From: a virus
IMG/VR virus record: IMGVR_UViG_3300046820_000903
Location: 1 to 64,000 of that record
Direction: 5' to 3' (one strand)
Length of the DNA: 64,000 nt
Part shown: positions 25,036-32,853 of the stretch, piece by piece
Layout of the letters: each line of letters begins with the position of its first letter
How positions within the stretch are numbered: position 1 is the stretch's first letter
Notes under the pieces: model-generated
The model's input: only the letters and a program-made list of their open reading frames with translations
Database searches by the model: none
Told to the model about the DNA's origin: nothing
Translations under genes and position numbers: made by a program

Positions 25036-25290
25036 TTAACCTTGTCTGTCATAATAGTCGTGTTGGTTTTCATCAAGTTTAGTGTATAACTCTTTTGGTA
25101 AGAATAAGGCGGCAATTCTCCGGCTCATTGGCAAGTTTGTTTCTTTTGGACGTTTAATTAAAGGAGAAACTCTATAGCCCTCAAATCGTAATGATTGTAC
25201 TTGGTGGCTAAGGCCACAGCTACATATCTGCTTCAACGGCAGAGTATAGAACGTATTATCTGAACTGCAAAGATGTGACCAAGTTTCCAT
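25036..25290 (-). CDS. Small unknown protein with leaderless late geometry
   Basis: The 84-residue protein from ATG 25290 is unrecognised. It has two cysteines as Cys-Ser-Cys near residue 23 and a basic middle. A GATATATA box ends five bases before the ATG. An upstream in-frame ATG at 25305 lies inside that box, so transcription from the box would favour 25290. Confidence 0.55.
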   Translation of the reverse strand: METWSHLCSSDNTFYTLPLKQICSCGLSHQVQSLRFEGYRVSPLIKRPKETNLPMSRRIAALFLPKELYTKLDENQHDYYDRQG

Positions 25291-25295
25291 AATGC

Positions 25296-25303
25296 TATAT
25301 ATC
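25296..25303 (-). promoter_or_regulatory. Weak late-type box GATATATA, five bases before ATG
   Basis: The minus strand reads GATATATA-gcatt-ATG: six of eight matches to TATAAATA with the same five-base spacing and the same 'catt' before ATG as at 54072. Confidence 0.4.
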
Positions 25304-25649
25304 ACTTAAGGTGAGTTTTTTCTAGATTTACAATTTCTGCCTTGATAGCTTCAGCAAAGTTTAATGCTGATTGCTTGTTTAAAAGCATATGATGTTCTTG
25401 CTTGTGTACTCCATTAACAAGTATATCATACACAGCTTTTAACCTATCTCCCCAACCTTTCCAGATTGGCGTCCACGTAGTGACATAGAAGCTTACTTCA
25501 ACATCAGGGATGTCTTTATCACGTTGAACTTCAATCCACATTTTAACAGCATGGTCATCGGAGGTACAATCACACTCAACGTTAAAAACTTTAGCATCTC
25601 CAAAATCATTGTCGATGCTGATGCCCTGCGCTGGTCGTTGTGCTTTCAT
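25302..25649 (-). CDS. Small unknown protein coupled to queE
   Basis: ATG 25649 overlaps the queE stop by one base (TGATG), giving 115 residues; an upstream in-frame start at 25661 is less likely. The protein has an acidic, Cys-Asp-Cys-containing N-terminal third, Trp-rich centre and helical C-terminus. No family is recognised. Tight coupling suggests a link with the 7-deazaguanine pathway. Confidence 0.6.
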   Translation of the reverse strand: MKAQRPAQGISIDNDFGDAKVFNVECDCTSDDHAVKMWIEVQRDKDIPDVEVSFYVTTWTPIWKGWGDRLKAVYDILVNGVHKQEHHMLLNKQSALNFAEAIKAEIVNLEKTHLK

Positions 25650-26518
25650 CACTTGCCCCAACCGTTTGACCAGATGTCAACGTGCAGTCTAGGACTATAT
25701 CTATAACCACGTGCCAGTGCTTCGTCTGCAATGTGTCTAGTATTTGAAAAGTATGCTTTGTCCGTGCCACCTACTGGCATAACATAAACTTGTCCACCAA
25801 AGCCTGCTTTGCGATACTCGCTAACTGCTTGGTCTACTTCTTTAAAATCTAAGATGTTATCAATAACAAACTTTAAGTAGGTATGTCCTAGTGTTTGATA
25901 TTCGACTATAACATCGGGCTTAATAGCATCACTCCACTTTTCACCACTGGCACTTAACTTAGGGCTTACGCTAAAAGTTAGGTAGTCTCTGTCTCTACCA
26001 AAACGTGTCCATTCTTGAAACAAGTATTCATAAAAGTCTTCGTGTAACTTTTGAGTACCATTGGTTTCAAATGTTAAATTTTCTAAGTCTGCCATGCGTG
26101 GGTTGCTTAACAAACTTGGATAAAGCATTTGCCAACCCAACAACGGTTCACCACCTGTAATAACCAAATGTACATCGTTACCATTGTCTTGTAACCATTT
26201 ATGATTAGGGGTAAGGTCTAGCATTGTGTCAATGCTTTGCTCTACGGAGTAGTTTGGACTAAGATGTTTAAAAGCAGGATGCCAACTTGCATAGCTATCA
26301 CATCCTGTTTGTGCTAACGGCAAGTCCATGAATGTTTTATATAAGTGAACTTCCTTACCAATGTCATCTGGCTCTGTAGTTTTCTCGCCAGCGGGCAGTC
26401 CAAAGCCCGGACACTTAAAGTTGCAACCAAATGTGCGGAAGAACACACTAGGTACACCTACAAAGCGTCCTTCGCCTTGTGCTGAGTAAAAGACTTCACT
26501 TACTTTAAATTCATTCAT
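25649..26518 (-). CDS. queE: 7-carboxy-7-deazaguanine synthase (QueE), phage-type with split cysteine motif
   Basis: The 289-residue radical SAM enzyme has the QueE start pattern (Tyr-Ser-Ala-Gln-Gly-Glu-Gly-Arg, 11-18, then Phe-Arg-Thr-Phe-Gly-Cys). It converts CPH4 to CDG in the preQ0 pathway. Cys32 and Cys36 are present, but the third iron-sulphur cysteine expected three residues later is Phe. Cys73, in Gly-Cys-Asp-Ser-Tyr after an insertion of about 36 residues, most likely replaces it. Thr-Gly-Gly-Glu-Pro near 120 is the SAM-binding loop. Confidence 0.88.
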   Translation of the reverse strand: MNEFKVSEVFYSAQGEGRFVGVPSVFFRTFGCNFKCPGFGLPAGEKTTEPDDIGKEVHLYKTFMDLPLAQTGCDSYASWHPAFKHLSPNYSVEQSIDTMLDLTPNHKWLQDNGNDVHLVITGGEPLLGWQMLYPSLLSNPRMADLENLTFETNGTQKLHEDFYEYLFQEWTRFGRDRDYLTFSVSPKLSASGEKWSDAIKPDVIVEYQTLGHTYLKFVIDNILDFKEVDQAVSEYRKAGFGGQVYVMPVGGTDKAYFSNTRHIADEALARGYRYSPRLHVDIWSNGWGK

Positions 26519-26783
26519 AGATAGTAGACCACACTTTCAGTTTTTCAATTTTGGCTTGCTTTGCTTTGTCAAGGCCAGCTTCTGTTACAATTCCCTTTAA
26601 TTTTAACAGATCTACCATGGCAAGTACATCACCAATTTCACCTTCTAGGTGCTGTGCATTAGTTAGGGGCTTACCTGGCTTGAGGTTATCCAAACCAAAG
26701 CGATGACACTTGCTGACTGCTTGGATTACCTCTGCACATTCTTCACTGAGAATGTTCATAACTTCATGTAACTTGTTATCCAT
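26511..26783 (-). CDS. MazG-like nucleotide pyrophosphohydrolase
   Basis: The 90-residue protein has Glu-Glu-Cys-Ala-Glu-Val at about 14-19 and Glu-Ile-Gly-Asp-Val-Leu at about 49-54, the paired metal-binding helices of the all-alpha NTP pyrophosphatase superfamily. Such single-domain enzymes hydrolyse (d)NTPs or related alarmones. It overlaps queE by eight bases. Phage MazG proteins are common in marine viruses. Confidence 0.8.
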   Translation of the reverse strand: MDNKLHEVMNILSEECAEVIQAVSKCHRFGLDNLKPGKPLTNAQHLEGEIGDVLAMVDLLKLKGIVTEAGLDKAKQAKIEKLKVWSTIYE

Positions 26784-26784
26784 A

Positions 26785-27336
26785 TTAACCTAAGTCCTGT
26801 CCGTAATCATCTGTAAATTTATCTAGCTTGTGTCTTTCAATTGCGGCACGAAGTGCTTCTTCAATAAGTGCATTAAAAGTCATATCACGTTCGTGAGCTA
26901 GCTTCATATATTTTAGCAATTCTTCGTCAGTGAAGTCAACTGGTACTTGCACACGAGTATCATAGGTTTCACCATTTACAATGGCTTCTAGTTTTTCAAG
27001 GAAGTCTTCTTCTACTTCCAAATCAGTGTAGTCAACGTCATCCCACGCTTGGTTACCAAGCGCACCGCGACTAGATGCCTCAGCACTATGTTTAGCCTGA
27101 TACTTGGGATTGATTAATCGATATGCTCGATCATTTGTATAGTCACATACTTCAACTTCATATACTTTTTGGCTCTTTGTGCTAAACACAATGTTAGCAC
27201 TCCATCCACCACTACCATGGATGCCATTCCATGAACTTAGTTGATATGAGTTTGAACCATAGCAAGTCCATCCATAGTCGCCGCCTTCGGTAATACGGAA
27301 TCCAGTTGTTTCAAAAAATTGTTGCAAGCTAATCAT
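26785..27336 (-). CDS. Unknown protein with C-terminal ribbon-helix-helix-like region
   Basis: The 183-residue protein starts at ATG 27336 after AAGGAG. The N-terminal half is Gly/Ser/Tyr/Trp-rich and probably beta. Residues 130-172 read as a strand (Val-Gln-Val-Pro-Val-Asp) followed by two helices, as in ribbon-helix-helix DNA-binding folds. A DNA-binding or regulatory role is possible but not shown. Confidence 0.6.
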   Translation of the reverse strand: MISLQQFFETTGFRITEGGDYGWTCYGSNSYQLSSWNGIHGSGGWSANIVFSTKSQKVYEVEVCDYTNDRAYRLINPKYQAKHSAEASSRGALGNQAWDDVDYTDLEVEEDFLEKLEAIVNGETYDTRVQVPVDFTDEELLKYMKLAHERDMTFNALIEEALRAAIERHKLDKFTDDYGQDLG

Positions 27337-27345
27337 ACTAACTCC

Positions 27346-28185
27346 TTAAATTTCAATTAAAATGTCAGGGTTCCAACCTGACTCTTCGCCGTGCGATTCA
27401 TAACCACGTGGGTTACAAACAACTCTAGTTTCACCAATCATATAATCAAATGTTTGGTGCATATGGCCATGTGTCCATAGTTTAATCTGCGGACGATCTA
27501 ATATAAACTCACTTAGGTCGCTAGCATAGCCACCATTCATGAGTGTATCGTGTTTGTACTGCTTGCTAATGCTTTGATAGCTAGGCGCATGGTGACCAAC
27601 AACCACGCACTTCCTGTCTTTGTTGGCATCAACAATTTGCTTAATATACTCAACTGTTTTACGATGCCGGTCCATGGCATGTGCAGGACGTAGTTTAGTA
27701 TATCCATGCTCGTCATTACGAATAACACGGAAGTCATTCATCATGTCACCAATGGTATGTAAGGTCATTGGATCACCTTTGTTCATGTCAGTCCATAGTG
27801 TACCACCTACAAATAGTACACCTTCAATAAACTGCATGTCACGTTCCAAGAAGTATATGTTAGGAAATTTAGCACATTCTTCACGTAGGTGTTCTACACC
27901 TCTGTGGAATTCTCCGTGGTAGAATTCATGATTACCAGCAACATAAACCACATGCGGGAATTGAAAACTACAACGCTTTAAAAAGTCGCGAAATAACTGA
28001 GCACGAGCCTGTCCAAATTTTAGTGCGGCAATTTCTAAGTGGCTGTACTTTGCTTCGGGGTGGTCGTGTAAGTCGTTGATGATCATAATGTCACCAGACA
28101 AAATAAGGACATCATAGTCCTTGTCGTTTTTAATGTTAATGTCTACAAACTCAAGGTGTAAATCACTAACCAGTTTGATCTTCAT
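27346..28185 (-). CDS. Calcineurin-like metallophosphoesterase
   Basis: The 279-residue protein has the metal-binding motifs in order: Asp8-Leu-His10, Ser-Gly-Asp near 31, Gly-Asn-His-Glu near 95, Gly-His-His-Ala-Pro near 205 and Gly-His-Met-His near 247. Members hydrolyse phosphodiesters or phosphomonoesters, including nucleotides and nucleic acids. The gene overlaps its upstream neighbour by 20 bases. The substrate is unknown. Confidence 0.88.
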   Translation of the reverse strand: MKIKLVSDLHLEFVDINIKNDKDYDVLILSGDIMIINDLHDHPEAKYSHLEIAALKFGQARAQLFRDFLKRCSFQFPHVVYVAGNHEFYHGEFHRGVEHLREECAKFPNIYFLERDMQFIEGVLFVGGTLWTDMNKGDPMTLHTIGDMMNDFRVIRNDEHGYTKLRPAHAMDRHRKTVEYIKQIVDANKDRKCVVVGHHAPSYQSISKQYKHDTLMNGGYASDLSEFILDRPQIKLWTHGHMHQTFDYMIGETRVVCNPRGYESHGEESGWNPDILIEI

Positions 28186-28459
28186 TGCCAGCTTCCAGTT
28201 TTGCTATGGAGTTTAGTCCGTTTACTGGGATTCCATCTTCGTCAACGATTGCAAAACCATCAAAGACAAACCCAGCACCTTTACAAAAGTCTTCAAACGC
28301 TTGTAAAATTTCTTCTAGGTTGTCATGATTATGATCTAAGACAAGTTTCCTAGTACCATCATTGTAGCATAACACCCATTGTGTGTCAAGCTCATTCTTG
28401 TCTATTTTGCCTAACGAGTGCAATGCTTTAACAATGGTGTCCCAATCTTTATTGCTCAT
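28166..28459 (-). CDS. Small acidic unknown protein
   Basis: The 97-residue acidic protein (many Asp and Glu) has no recognised motif. It lies between the nucleotide-sugar dehydrogenase and the phosphoesterase and overlaps both (11 and 20 bases). A consensus sigma-70-like promoter is embedded in its codons 25-34 (28361-28389). Confidence 0.6.
   Translation of the reverse strand: MSNKDWDTIVKALHSLGKIDKNELDTQWVLCYNDGTRKLVLDHNHDNLEEILQAFEDFCKGAGFVFDGFAIVDEDGIPVNGLNSIAKLEAGNEDQTG
28361..28389 (-). promoter_or_regulatory. Internal sigma-70-like promoter
   Basis: The minus strand reads TTGACA, 17 bases, TACAAT inside the gene at 28166-28459. The nearest downstream start is the phosphoesterase ATG at 28185, about 175 bases away. 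It may boost expression of the downstream genes; being inside a CDS it could also be chance. Confidence 0.55.
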
Positions 28460-29240
28460 TGGACCTCAATGATTCGTTTAATACAGAAATGGCTCTAATC
28501 AAATCAATGTGTATGCCAGACTTAACAAGGGCCGCCTCAAATGTTTTTACATCTTTTGGAAAGCATTTTCCACTAAATCCGTACATACCATCAGCACCTG
28601 GAACTGTCCAATGGCTTACTCCAAGTCGACCTTCGTGTGTTAACAATTGTTTAACAACATCATATGAGGCACCATGTGCTTTGCATAATTGTGAAACTTG
28701 ATTAGCAAAGATAACCTTCATTGCCAAGAATGTATTTGTAGATAGCTTTGCTATCATTGCTTCCAGAGGATCTGTGATAATAGTAAGGCCAGGGTAACTC
28801 ATTACAAGGTCTGAAAACTCTTTAGCATCACCACCCAATACAATTACATTTGGATTCATTGCATCTTCTCGCCAAGTTGCTTCTCTGATATATTCAGGCC
28901 ATACAATTAAATCATCACCAAACAATTCAATCAACTTTTGAACCGACTCGATGCTTGATGTACTACGTAAAACAATCTTGCCTTTAAAACCTTTTTCTAA
29001 TGCTTCGTTAATTGCCGAGTCAACATTAGCTGTAGAGTTTTCTGGAATTGGTAGAGAATCATCTAAGTCTGTGTTTACACAAATTACAAGGTACTCTGCT
29101 TTATCCCATGAATCAGGATTAGCAATGATTCCTTTTGGTGGATCGTTAAAAATAACATCAATTGAGGGATTGAAGTTTTTTAGAAAAAGTTCTGTGGATT
29201 GGCCAACAATGCCTTGGCCTTGAATGATAATAGAGGTCAT
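28449..29240 (-). CDS. Nucleotide-sugar dehydrogenase, short form (UDP-glucose/GDP-mannose DH family)
   Basis: The 263-residue protein has an N-terminal Rossmann loop (Gly8-x-Gly-x2-Gly) and the catalytic block Gly221-Phe-Ser-Gly-Lys-Cys226-Phe-Pro-Lys-Asp of UDP-glucose 6-dehydrogenases. These oxidise the sugar C6 to a carboxylate with two NAD+. The usual C-terminal domain (family length about 390-450) is absent, so it is a shortened form. The promoter -10 ends five bases before ATG 29240. Confidence 0.8.
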   Translation of the reverse strand: MTSIIIQGQGIVGQSTELFLKNFNPSIDVIFNDPPKGIIANPDSWDKAEYLVICVNTDLDDSLPIPENSTANVDSAINEALEKGFKGKIVLRSTSSIESVQKLIELFGDDLIVWPEYIREATWREDAMNPNVIVLGGDAKEFSDLVMSYPGLTIITDPLEAMIAKLSTNTFLAMKVIFANQVSQLCKAHGASYDVVKQLLTHEGRLGVSHWTVPGADGMYGFSGKCFPKDVKTFEAALVKSGIHIDLIRAISVLNESLRSNEQ

Positions 29241-29245
29241 AATTT

Positions 29246-29274
29246 ATTTTAACACAAATAGTTTTTAATGTCAA
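29246..29274 (-). promoter_or_regulatory. Sigma-70-like promoter, near-leaderless geometry
   Basis: The minus strand reads TTGACA, 17 bases, TAAAAT, then five bases (aaatt) and ATG 29240. No Shine-Dalgarno sequence fits in the gap, so the dehydrogenase mRNA would begin at or next to its start codon. Confidence 0.8.
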
Positions 29275-30020
29275 GGACGGATTGCGTACTCTGGATACTT
29301 TGCTATGCTACGATCAAGTAGTTCTTCTAGTCGATTTACATCAATCCAGCCTTTGATAACTACAAGAATTTTTCTATACTTTGGATTAAAGTCTGCGCCG
29401 TGTAAGTAGTCTTCGTTGTTCCATGAAAACGTATTTGAGTCCTCGGGCAAGCTTATATAATAACGGCCCGACTTAGGCACACGTTTTTTTGAATTGGGCT
29501 TATACTTTTCACTTGAGCATAACCAAAAAGTTTCTTTGGGATTTTGGTCAGCTAACTTAATACGTATCTCAGTTGGAAAACGCATAATACCATCAAGCGC
29601 TGGAGGCATATTACCATCGTAATGTGCAATAATAGTTTTATGTGCGCTCCATAATCTAATTGAGCGAATTCTTACATAAGGCAGTTCTTCAAATATACGT
29701 TTAAGGTATCTGGGTTGCGAGTAAGCAAGGTTGGTTGAAACTTTTGTTTTCCATGCGGCATCTTTAAGAAGCTTTGCATCTTCGTACAATGCAAGACCGT
29801 CCCATTGAGTATGTTCAAGTGAAGGGTTGTTAGTTCCAACAGCACCACGGTCAATTATTTGTCTAGCAACGTTTTCTTTTTCTTCATGCCATATACGCCA
29901 AAACTCTTCTGGATTGTCTAGTTCAAATTTTGGTACGTCAAGTGGCAAATAAGCAATGCCCTTGTACTTTTCTATAAGTCTTGGACATTGTGAAAGATTG
30001 ATTAGAGATTCTAGACCCAT
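29271..30020 (-). CDS. 2OG-Fe(II) oxygenase-like protein
   Basis: The 249-residue protein contains His133-Tyr-Asp135 and, about 70 residues later, a Leu-His-Gly-Ala-Asp segment followed by an Arg, the usual distal metal and 2OG ligands. The arrangement resembles the aspartyl/asparaginyl hydroxylase-like group and the phage gene at 7309. It abuts the ferredoxin gene (one base apart). The substrate is unknown. Confidence 0.65.
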   Translation of the reverse strand: MGLESLINLSQCPRLIEKYKGIAYLPLDVPKFELDNPEEFWRIWHEEKENVARQIIDRGAVGTNNPSLEHTQWDGLALYEDAKLLKDAAWKTKVSTNLAYSQPRYLKRIFEELPYVRIRSIRLWSAHKTIIAHYDGNMPPALDGIMRFPTEIRIKLADQNPKETFWLCSSEKYKPNSKKRVPKSGRYYISLPEDSNTFSWNNEDYLHGADFNPKYRKILVVIKGWIDVNRLEELLDRSIAKYPEYAIRP

Positions 30021-30344
30021 TTACTTTTCCAACAAATGCGTTTTTTCTTTAACGTCTTTGAATTCATCAGCAGTTTCGAGCTGGGGCTTCTTCTTTAGGA
30101 TGGTTGGCCAAATCATACTAAGCTCTGCGTTTAATGCAATATATGGATGTTGACTTGCATCAACATCAGTATCTGCAAAAATTGCATCTACTGGGCACTC
30201 TGGCACACATACTCCACAGTCAATGCATTCATCTGGATCAATAACAATAAAGTTAGGCCCTTCTTTAAAACAGTCAACTGGGCATACGTCTACACAATCA
30301 GTGTACTTGCACTTGACACAACTTTCAGTAACTACATAAGTCAT
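30021..30344 (-). CDS. fdxA: 7Fe-8S ferredoxin (FdxA type)
   Basis: The 107-residue length and sequence layout match bacterial FdxA / Azotobacter ferredoxin I. Cys9, Cys17 and Cys50 would hold the [3Fe-4S] cluster and Cys21, Cys40, Cys43 and Cys46 the [4Fe-4S] cluster; all are present. It could feed electrons to the desaturase, the hydroxylase or the radical SAM enzymes encoded elsewhere in the window, or be host-directed. The start ATG follows GGAAA. Confidence 0.92.
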   Translation of the reverse strand: MTYVVTESCVKCKYTDCVDVCPVDCFKEGPNFIVIDPDECIDCGVCVPECPVDAIFADTDVDASQHPYIALNAELSMIWPTILKKKPQLETADEFKDVKEKTHLLEK

Positions 30345-30758
30345 TTATATTTTCCAATTAGATTCAATGTATTCTTTATTATCAGGCTTATTGCCTGTAA
30401 GCCCTAGCATACTTCTGTATGCCTGCCATGCTTCTTGTACCATTGGATCTGTATGTCCACCAGTAGGTAAAAGATCTGCCCATACAGCATCTTCTTGCAT
30501 CATACTTCTATATATACCAAAGTTGCGAGGCTGGTGTATTTTGCCCTCACGAAATAGAACACTGGCTACACCTTGACAGTCAGACTCGTCTAATCCATCC
30601 AAGTATCCAGGCCTATACATATATTCTTGAATGATTGGAACCAGTTGTTCCTGTGTTTCAAACCGTGTACCAGCTACAATAACAACAACATCGTTGATAT
30701 CAACTACATCCATAACAATGTCACGAATACAACGACCTAGGCTAAAACCAACTTTCAT
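30345..30758 (-). CDS. Unknown phage protein
   Basis: ATG 30758 with AGGAG six bases upstream gives 137 residues (Met-Lys-Val-Gly-Phe); a longer frame from 30803 overlaps the upstream gene. The N-terminus has alternating hydrophobic strands (about 10-30), and the C-terminal half is Gln/Tyr/Met-rich and helical. No family is recognised. It lies between a phosphoribosyltransferase and the ferredoxin. Confidence 0.65.
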   Translation of the reverse strand: MKVGFSLGRCIRDIVMDVVDINDVVVIVAGTRFETQEQLVPIIQEYMYRPGYLDGLDESDCQGVASVLFREGKIHQPRNFGIYRSMMQEDAVWADLLPTGGHTDPMVQEAWQAYRSMLGLTGNKPDNKEYIESNWKI

Positions 30759-31261
30759 AATGTACTCCTGTTCCACCAAGATTCCCAAGGAAAATCGATC
30801 CAAATATCGTTTTCCGCTTTGTTAACGCTCATACCACAGTAGTCAGTATACTGGTTGCTGGCCTCATTGTCAACCAAAGCGGCAAACCGTATTGCACTAT
30901 GCCAATACTTTTCAATAAAATCTGGCTCAATACCAGCTACACTAGACGCCCAATCTTCCATGAGCCACTGTTGTGTTGCCCCTGAATCATTGATGTCATC
31001 AACTAACAAGATTTTCTTCCCGGCTATAACATCTTCTGGAGCCCACAGTAAAGATTCTGTTTGCGGGTTATCTCGCAATGATATCTTGACAGCTTCATGC
31101 GGCACTCCCAGGTAATGACTCATCATTATGCTTATAGGTAGACCACCACGATCGACACCTATTACAACATCCGGACGCCAGTCCTGCTTTTGCATTTGTC
31201 GAAGTATTTCCTGTACAGTATTCTGTACATCTTGCCAGCCTAGTGTTAGTTTATTACTCAT
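30755..31261 (-). CDS. Phosphoribosyltransferase (xanthine-guanine type I fold)
   Basis: The 168-residue protein has the PRPP-binding signature Ile-Leu-Leu-Val-Asp-Asp-Ile-Asn-Asp-Ser-Gly at about 84-94 and the upstream Asp-Arg-Gly-Gly loop at 37-40, both typical of type I phosphoribosyltransferases such as Gpt. These attach bases to PRPP for nucleotide salvage. It overlaps both neighbours by four to eight bases. Confidence 0.82.
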   Translation of the reverse strand: MSNKLTLGWQDVQNTVQEILRQMQKQDWRPDVVIGVDRGGLPISIMMSHYLGVPHEAVKISLRDNPQTESLLWAPEDVIAGKKILLVDDINDSGATQQWLMEDWASSVAGIEPDFIEKYWHSAIRFAALVDNEASNQYTDYCGMSVNKAENDIWIDFPWESWWNRSTL

Positions 31262-31763
31262 TGGAATCTGGTCCGCTTAAAAGTTTTTCTATTGCCTTAT
31301 ACTCATCATACATTTCTTTTAGCATGGGATACTTTTCATGCATTTCAAAATTTGGTGCAATTATTAGTAAACGCCTCTTTAGTGTTTCCATCATGTCTGC
31401 CAGTTCGTCGATATCAATTTTACTCTTTCCAGTTTTAATATAACTTTTGTTATCTTCATTGGCAATTGATATATTAGGTTGACTTGATCCTATAGTATAT
31501 GTAGACTGTCCAATTCCATTGCTACTAAGGTATGCACCGCTAGTTCCAGATAGACCTGTTATTGTTATGTTTCCCAAGTCAATAGGGTTAAGTGGACCCA
31601 AGCTAATAGTATCATATGTGCCATTTAAATCTATAGAGGCAGTTTCAATTTCTTCTGCTATAAAACCAGTTTGAGTAGACATATTTGTCTCATCCCATTT
31701 AAACTCAACAGGATCTATAGTGGACAGTACATCCTTCAATTTGTTTTTAGTATCATCATTCAT
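31254..31763 (-). CDS. Virion-type protein with S74-chaperone-like N-terminus
   Basis: The 169-residue protein begins with a segment (about 10-40) containing Phe-Lys-Trp and Gly-Phe-Ile-Ala-Glu-Glu, which resembles the conserved centre of the intramolecular chaperone at the end of tail spikes and fibres (peptidase S74). A Gly/Ser/Thr-rich stretch (45-105) and a helical C-terminus follow. It may be a detached chaperone or a small structural protein. Similarity is by eye only. Confidence 0.5.
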   Translation of the reverse strand: MNDDTKNKLKDVLSTIDPVEFKWDETNMSTQTGFIAEEIETASIDLNGTYDTISLGPLNPIDLGNITITGLSGTSGAYLSSNGIGQSTYTIGSSQPNISIANEDNKSYIKTGKSKIDIDELADMMETLKRRLLIIAPNFEMHEKYPMLKEMYDEYKAIEKLLSGPDSNE

Positions 31764-31766
31764 ACT

Positions 31767-32510
31767 TTACCGTGGGGCAAATTCTTGTTGCATTTTAATA
31801 TTGTCAAAGAACTCTTTCTTTGTACTTTGATCATCCTTAAAGGCACCTTTAAGTACTGTGGTCTGTGTCAAACTAGAGTGTGCCATAATGCCGCGATTCT
31901 CACAGCATCCGTGCGTGGCTTGAATGTATACTGCTACGTTTTCAGAGTCAGTAGCTTTGCTAATCTCGCGGGCGATGTCGTTACAAAGTTCCTCCTGGAG
32001 AGTACCTCGTCTGGCGCACCACTGGGCAATTCTTGTGTACTTCGATAAGCCAATAAGTTTATTAGCGGCAATAATACCAATATAGGCAACACCACTAACA
32101 GGCTGATGATGATGACTGCACATACTGCGAAGCTCGCTACGTACAACAAGCATACCTTCATAACGGTCCGCTGAGTCATTTGGAAATGCTGTTGCATCTG
32201 GTGGTGTTTCATATCTACCTGCCATTATTTCATTGAAGTACATTTTAGCAAGTCGTCTTGCAGTACCTTTTGAGTTTGGATCGTCTTCACGATCGATAAG
32301 CAACCTATCAAGCACTAGTTCAAATGCTTCTGCGGCTTCGTTAATTAACACTTCTTTTTCAGATTCGTTAATGTATTCGCTGATGTTGTCGCCAGCCCAA
32401 AAGCGTTTACCTTCACGCCTCATTCTAGAACGAATGTAGCCACCTAAGTAGCCTTCTGAATACCCACCATCGCCTGCCATTGCGTCCAGGCCTGTTTCTT
32501 TATTTGTCAA
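31767..32510 (-). CDS. folE: GTP cyclohydrolase I
   Basis: The 247-residue product has Cys131-Ser-His-His134 and His200-x-Cys202 with Glu-Asn-Arg-Gly following, the zinc and substrate motifs of FolE, plus the Ile-Gly-Leu-Ser-Lys loop near 153-157. FolE converts GTP to dihydroneopterin triphosphate, the first step of folate and 7-deazaguanine synthesis. The start is TTG 32510 with GGAG eight bases upstream; the next Met (32480) is possible. With queE and dpdA nearby, the 7-deazaguanine route is the likely use. Confidence 0.9.
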   Translation of the reverse strand: MTNKETGLDAMAGDGGYSEGYLGGYIRSRMRREGKRFWAGDNISEYINESEKEVLINEAAEAFELVLDRLLIDREDDPNSKGTARRLAKMYFNEIMAGRYETPPDATAFPNDSADRYEGMLVVRSELRSMCSHHHQPVSGVAYIGIIAANKLIGLSKYTRIAQWCARRGTLQEELCNDIAREISKATDSENVAVYIQATHGCCENRGIMAHSSLTQTTVLKGAFKDDQSTKKEFFDNIKMQQEFAPR

Positions 32511-32562
32511 TTTTGTTTCTCCGAGTTAATGACGTGGATGTCATATTGTTTATTGTAACATC

Positions 32563-32570
32563 TATTTAGG
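32563..32570 (-). promoter_or_regulatory. Possible late promoter CCTAAATA upstream of folE
   Basis: The minus strand reads CCTAAATA, and the TAA is also the stop codon of the gene at 32566. A start at 32557 would give folE a 47-base leader with GGAG. The same sequence overlaps a stop codon at 20113-20120 upstream of moxR. Confidence 0.35.
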
Positions 32571-32853
32571 AATTTAGCAAGACTTCACTTGGCCAACTTA
32601 GCATGTATAACATTAAATCTTCTGCCTTTTTAAAGTGTATCAGTATGGTAATGTTAAAGTCTGGTGCTAACATTATATCCTTATCTGCATTCATCTTACC
32701 AAGTTTACGCCAATTAAAGTCGTTTCCTTTGTAATCAGTTGCGGTCCATCTATTCTTGCAATTATCAATCAACCACCGCCTAATGTCTTTGAGTATAAAC
32801 AATGAAGCGGCGGTCTTGGCCGAATATACTTTATCCTTGGTTTGCGTTAGCAT
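32566..32853 (-). CDS. Small protein of the Leu-Ser/Arg-Trp-ending family
   Basis: From ATG 32853 the product has 95 residues and overlaps the glutaredoxin gene by 23 bases. Near the C-terminus it has a Phe-Lys-Lys-Ala-Glu-Asp-Leu helix ending in Tyr-Met-Leu-Ser-Trp, the pattern shared by the tandem small proteins at 43755-45812. This makes it an outlying member of that family. Function is unknown. Confidence 0.6.
   Translation of the reverse strand: MLTQTKDKVYSAKTAASLFILKDIRRWLIDNCKNRWTATDYKGNDFNWRKLGKMNADKDIMLAPDFNITILIHFKKAEDLMLYMLSWPSEVLLNS

Noticed and set aside
26905-26936. TTGACT-N18-TAAAAT inside the gene at 26785.
   Set aside because: The spacer is 18 rather than 17, it lies mid-gene and no start follows at a sensible distance.
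32480-32510. TTGACA at the start of folE as a -35 element.
   Set aside because: No -10 hexamer follows at 16-18 bases; the TTG is better read as the start codon behind GGAG.
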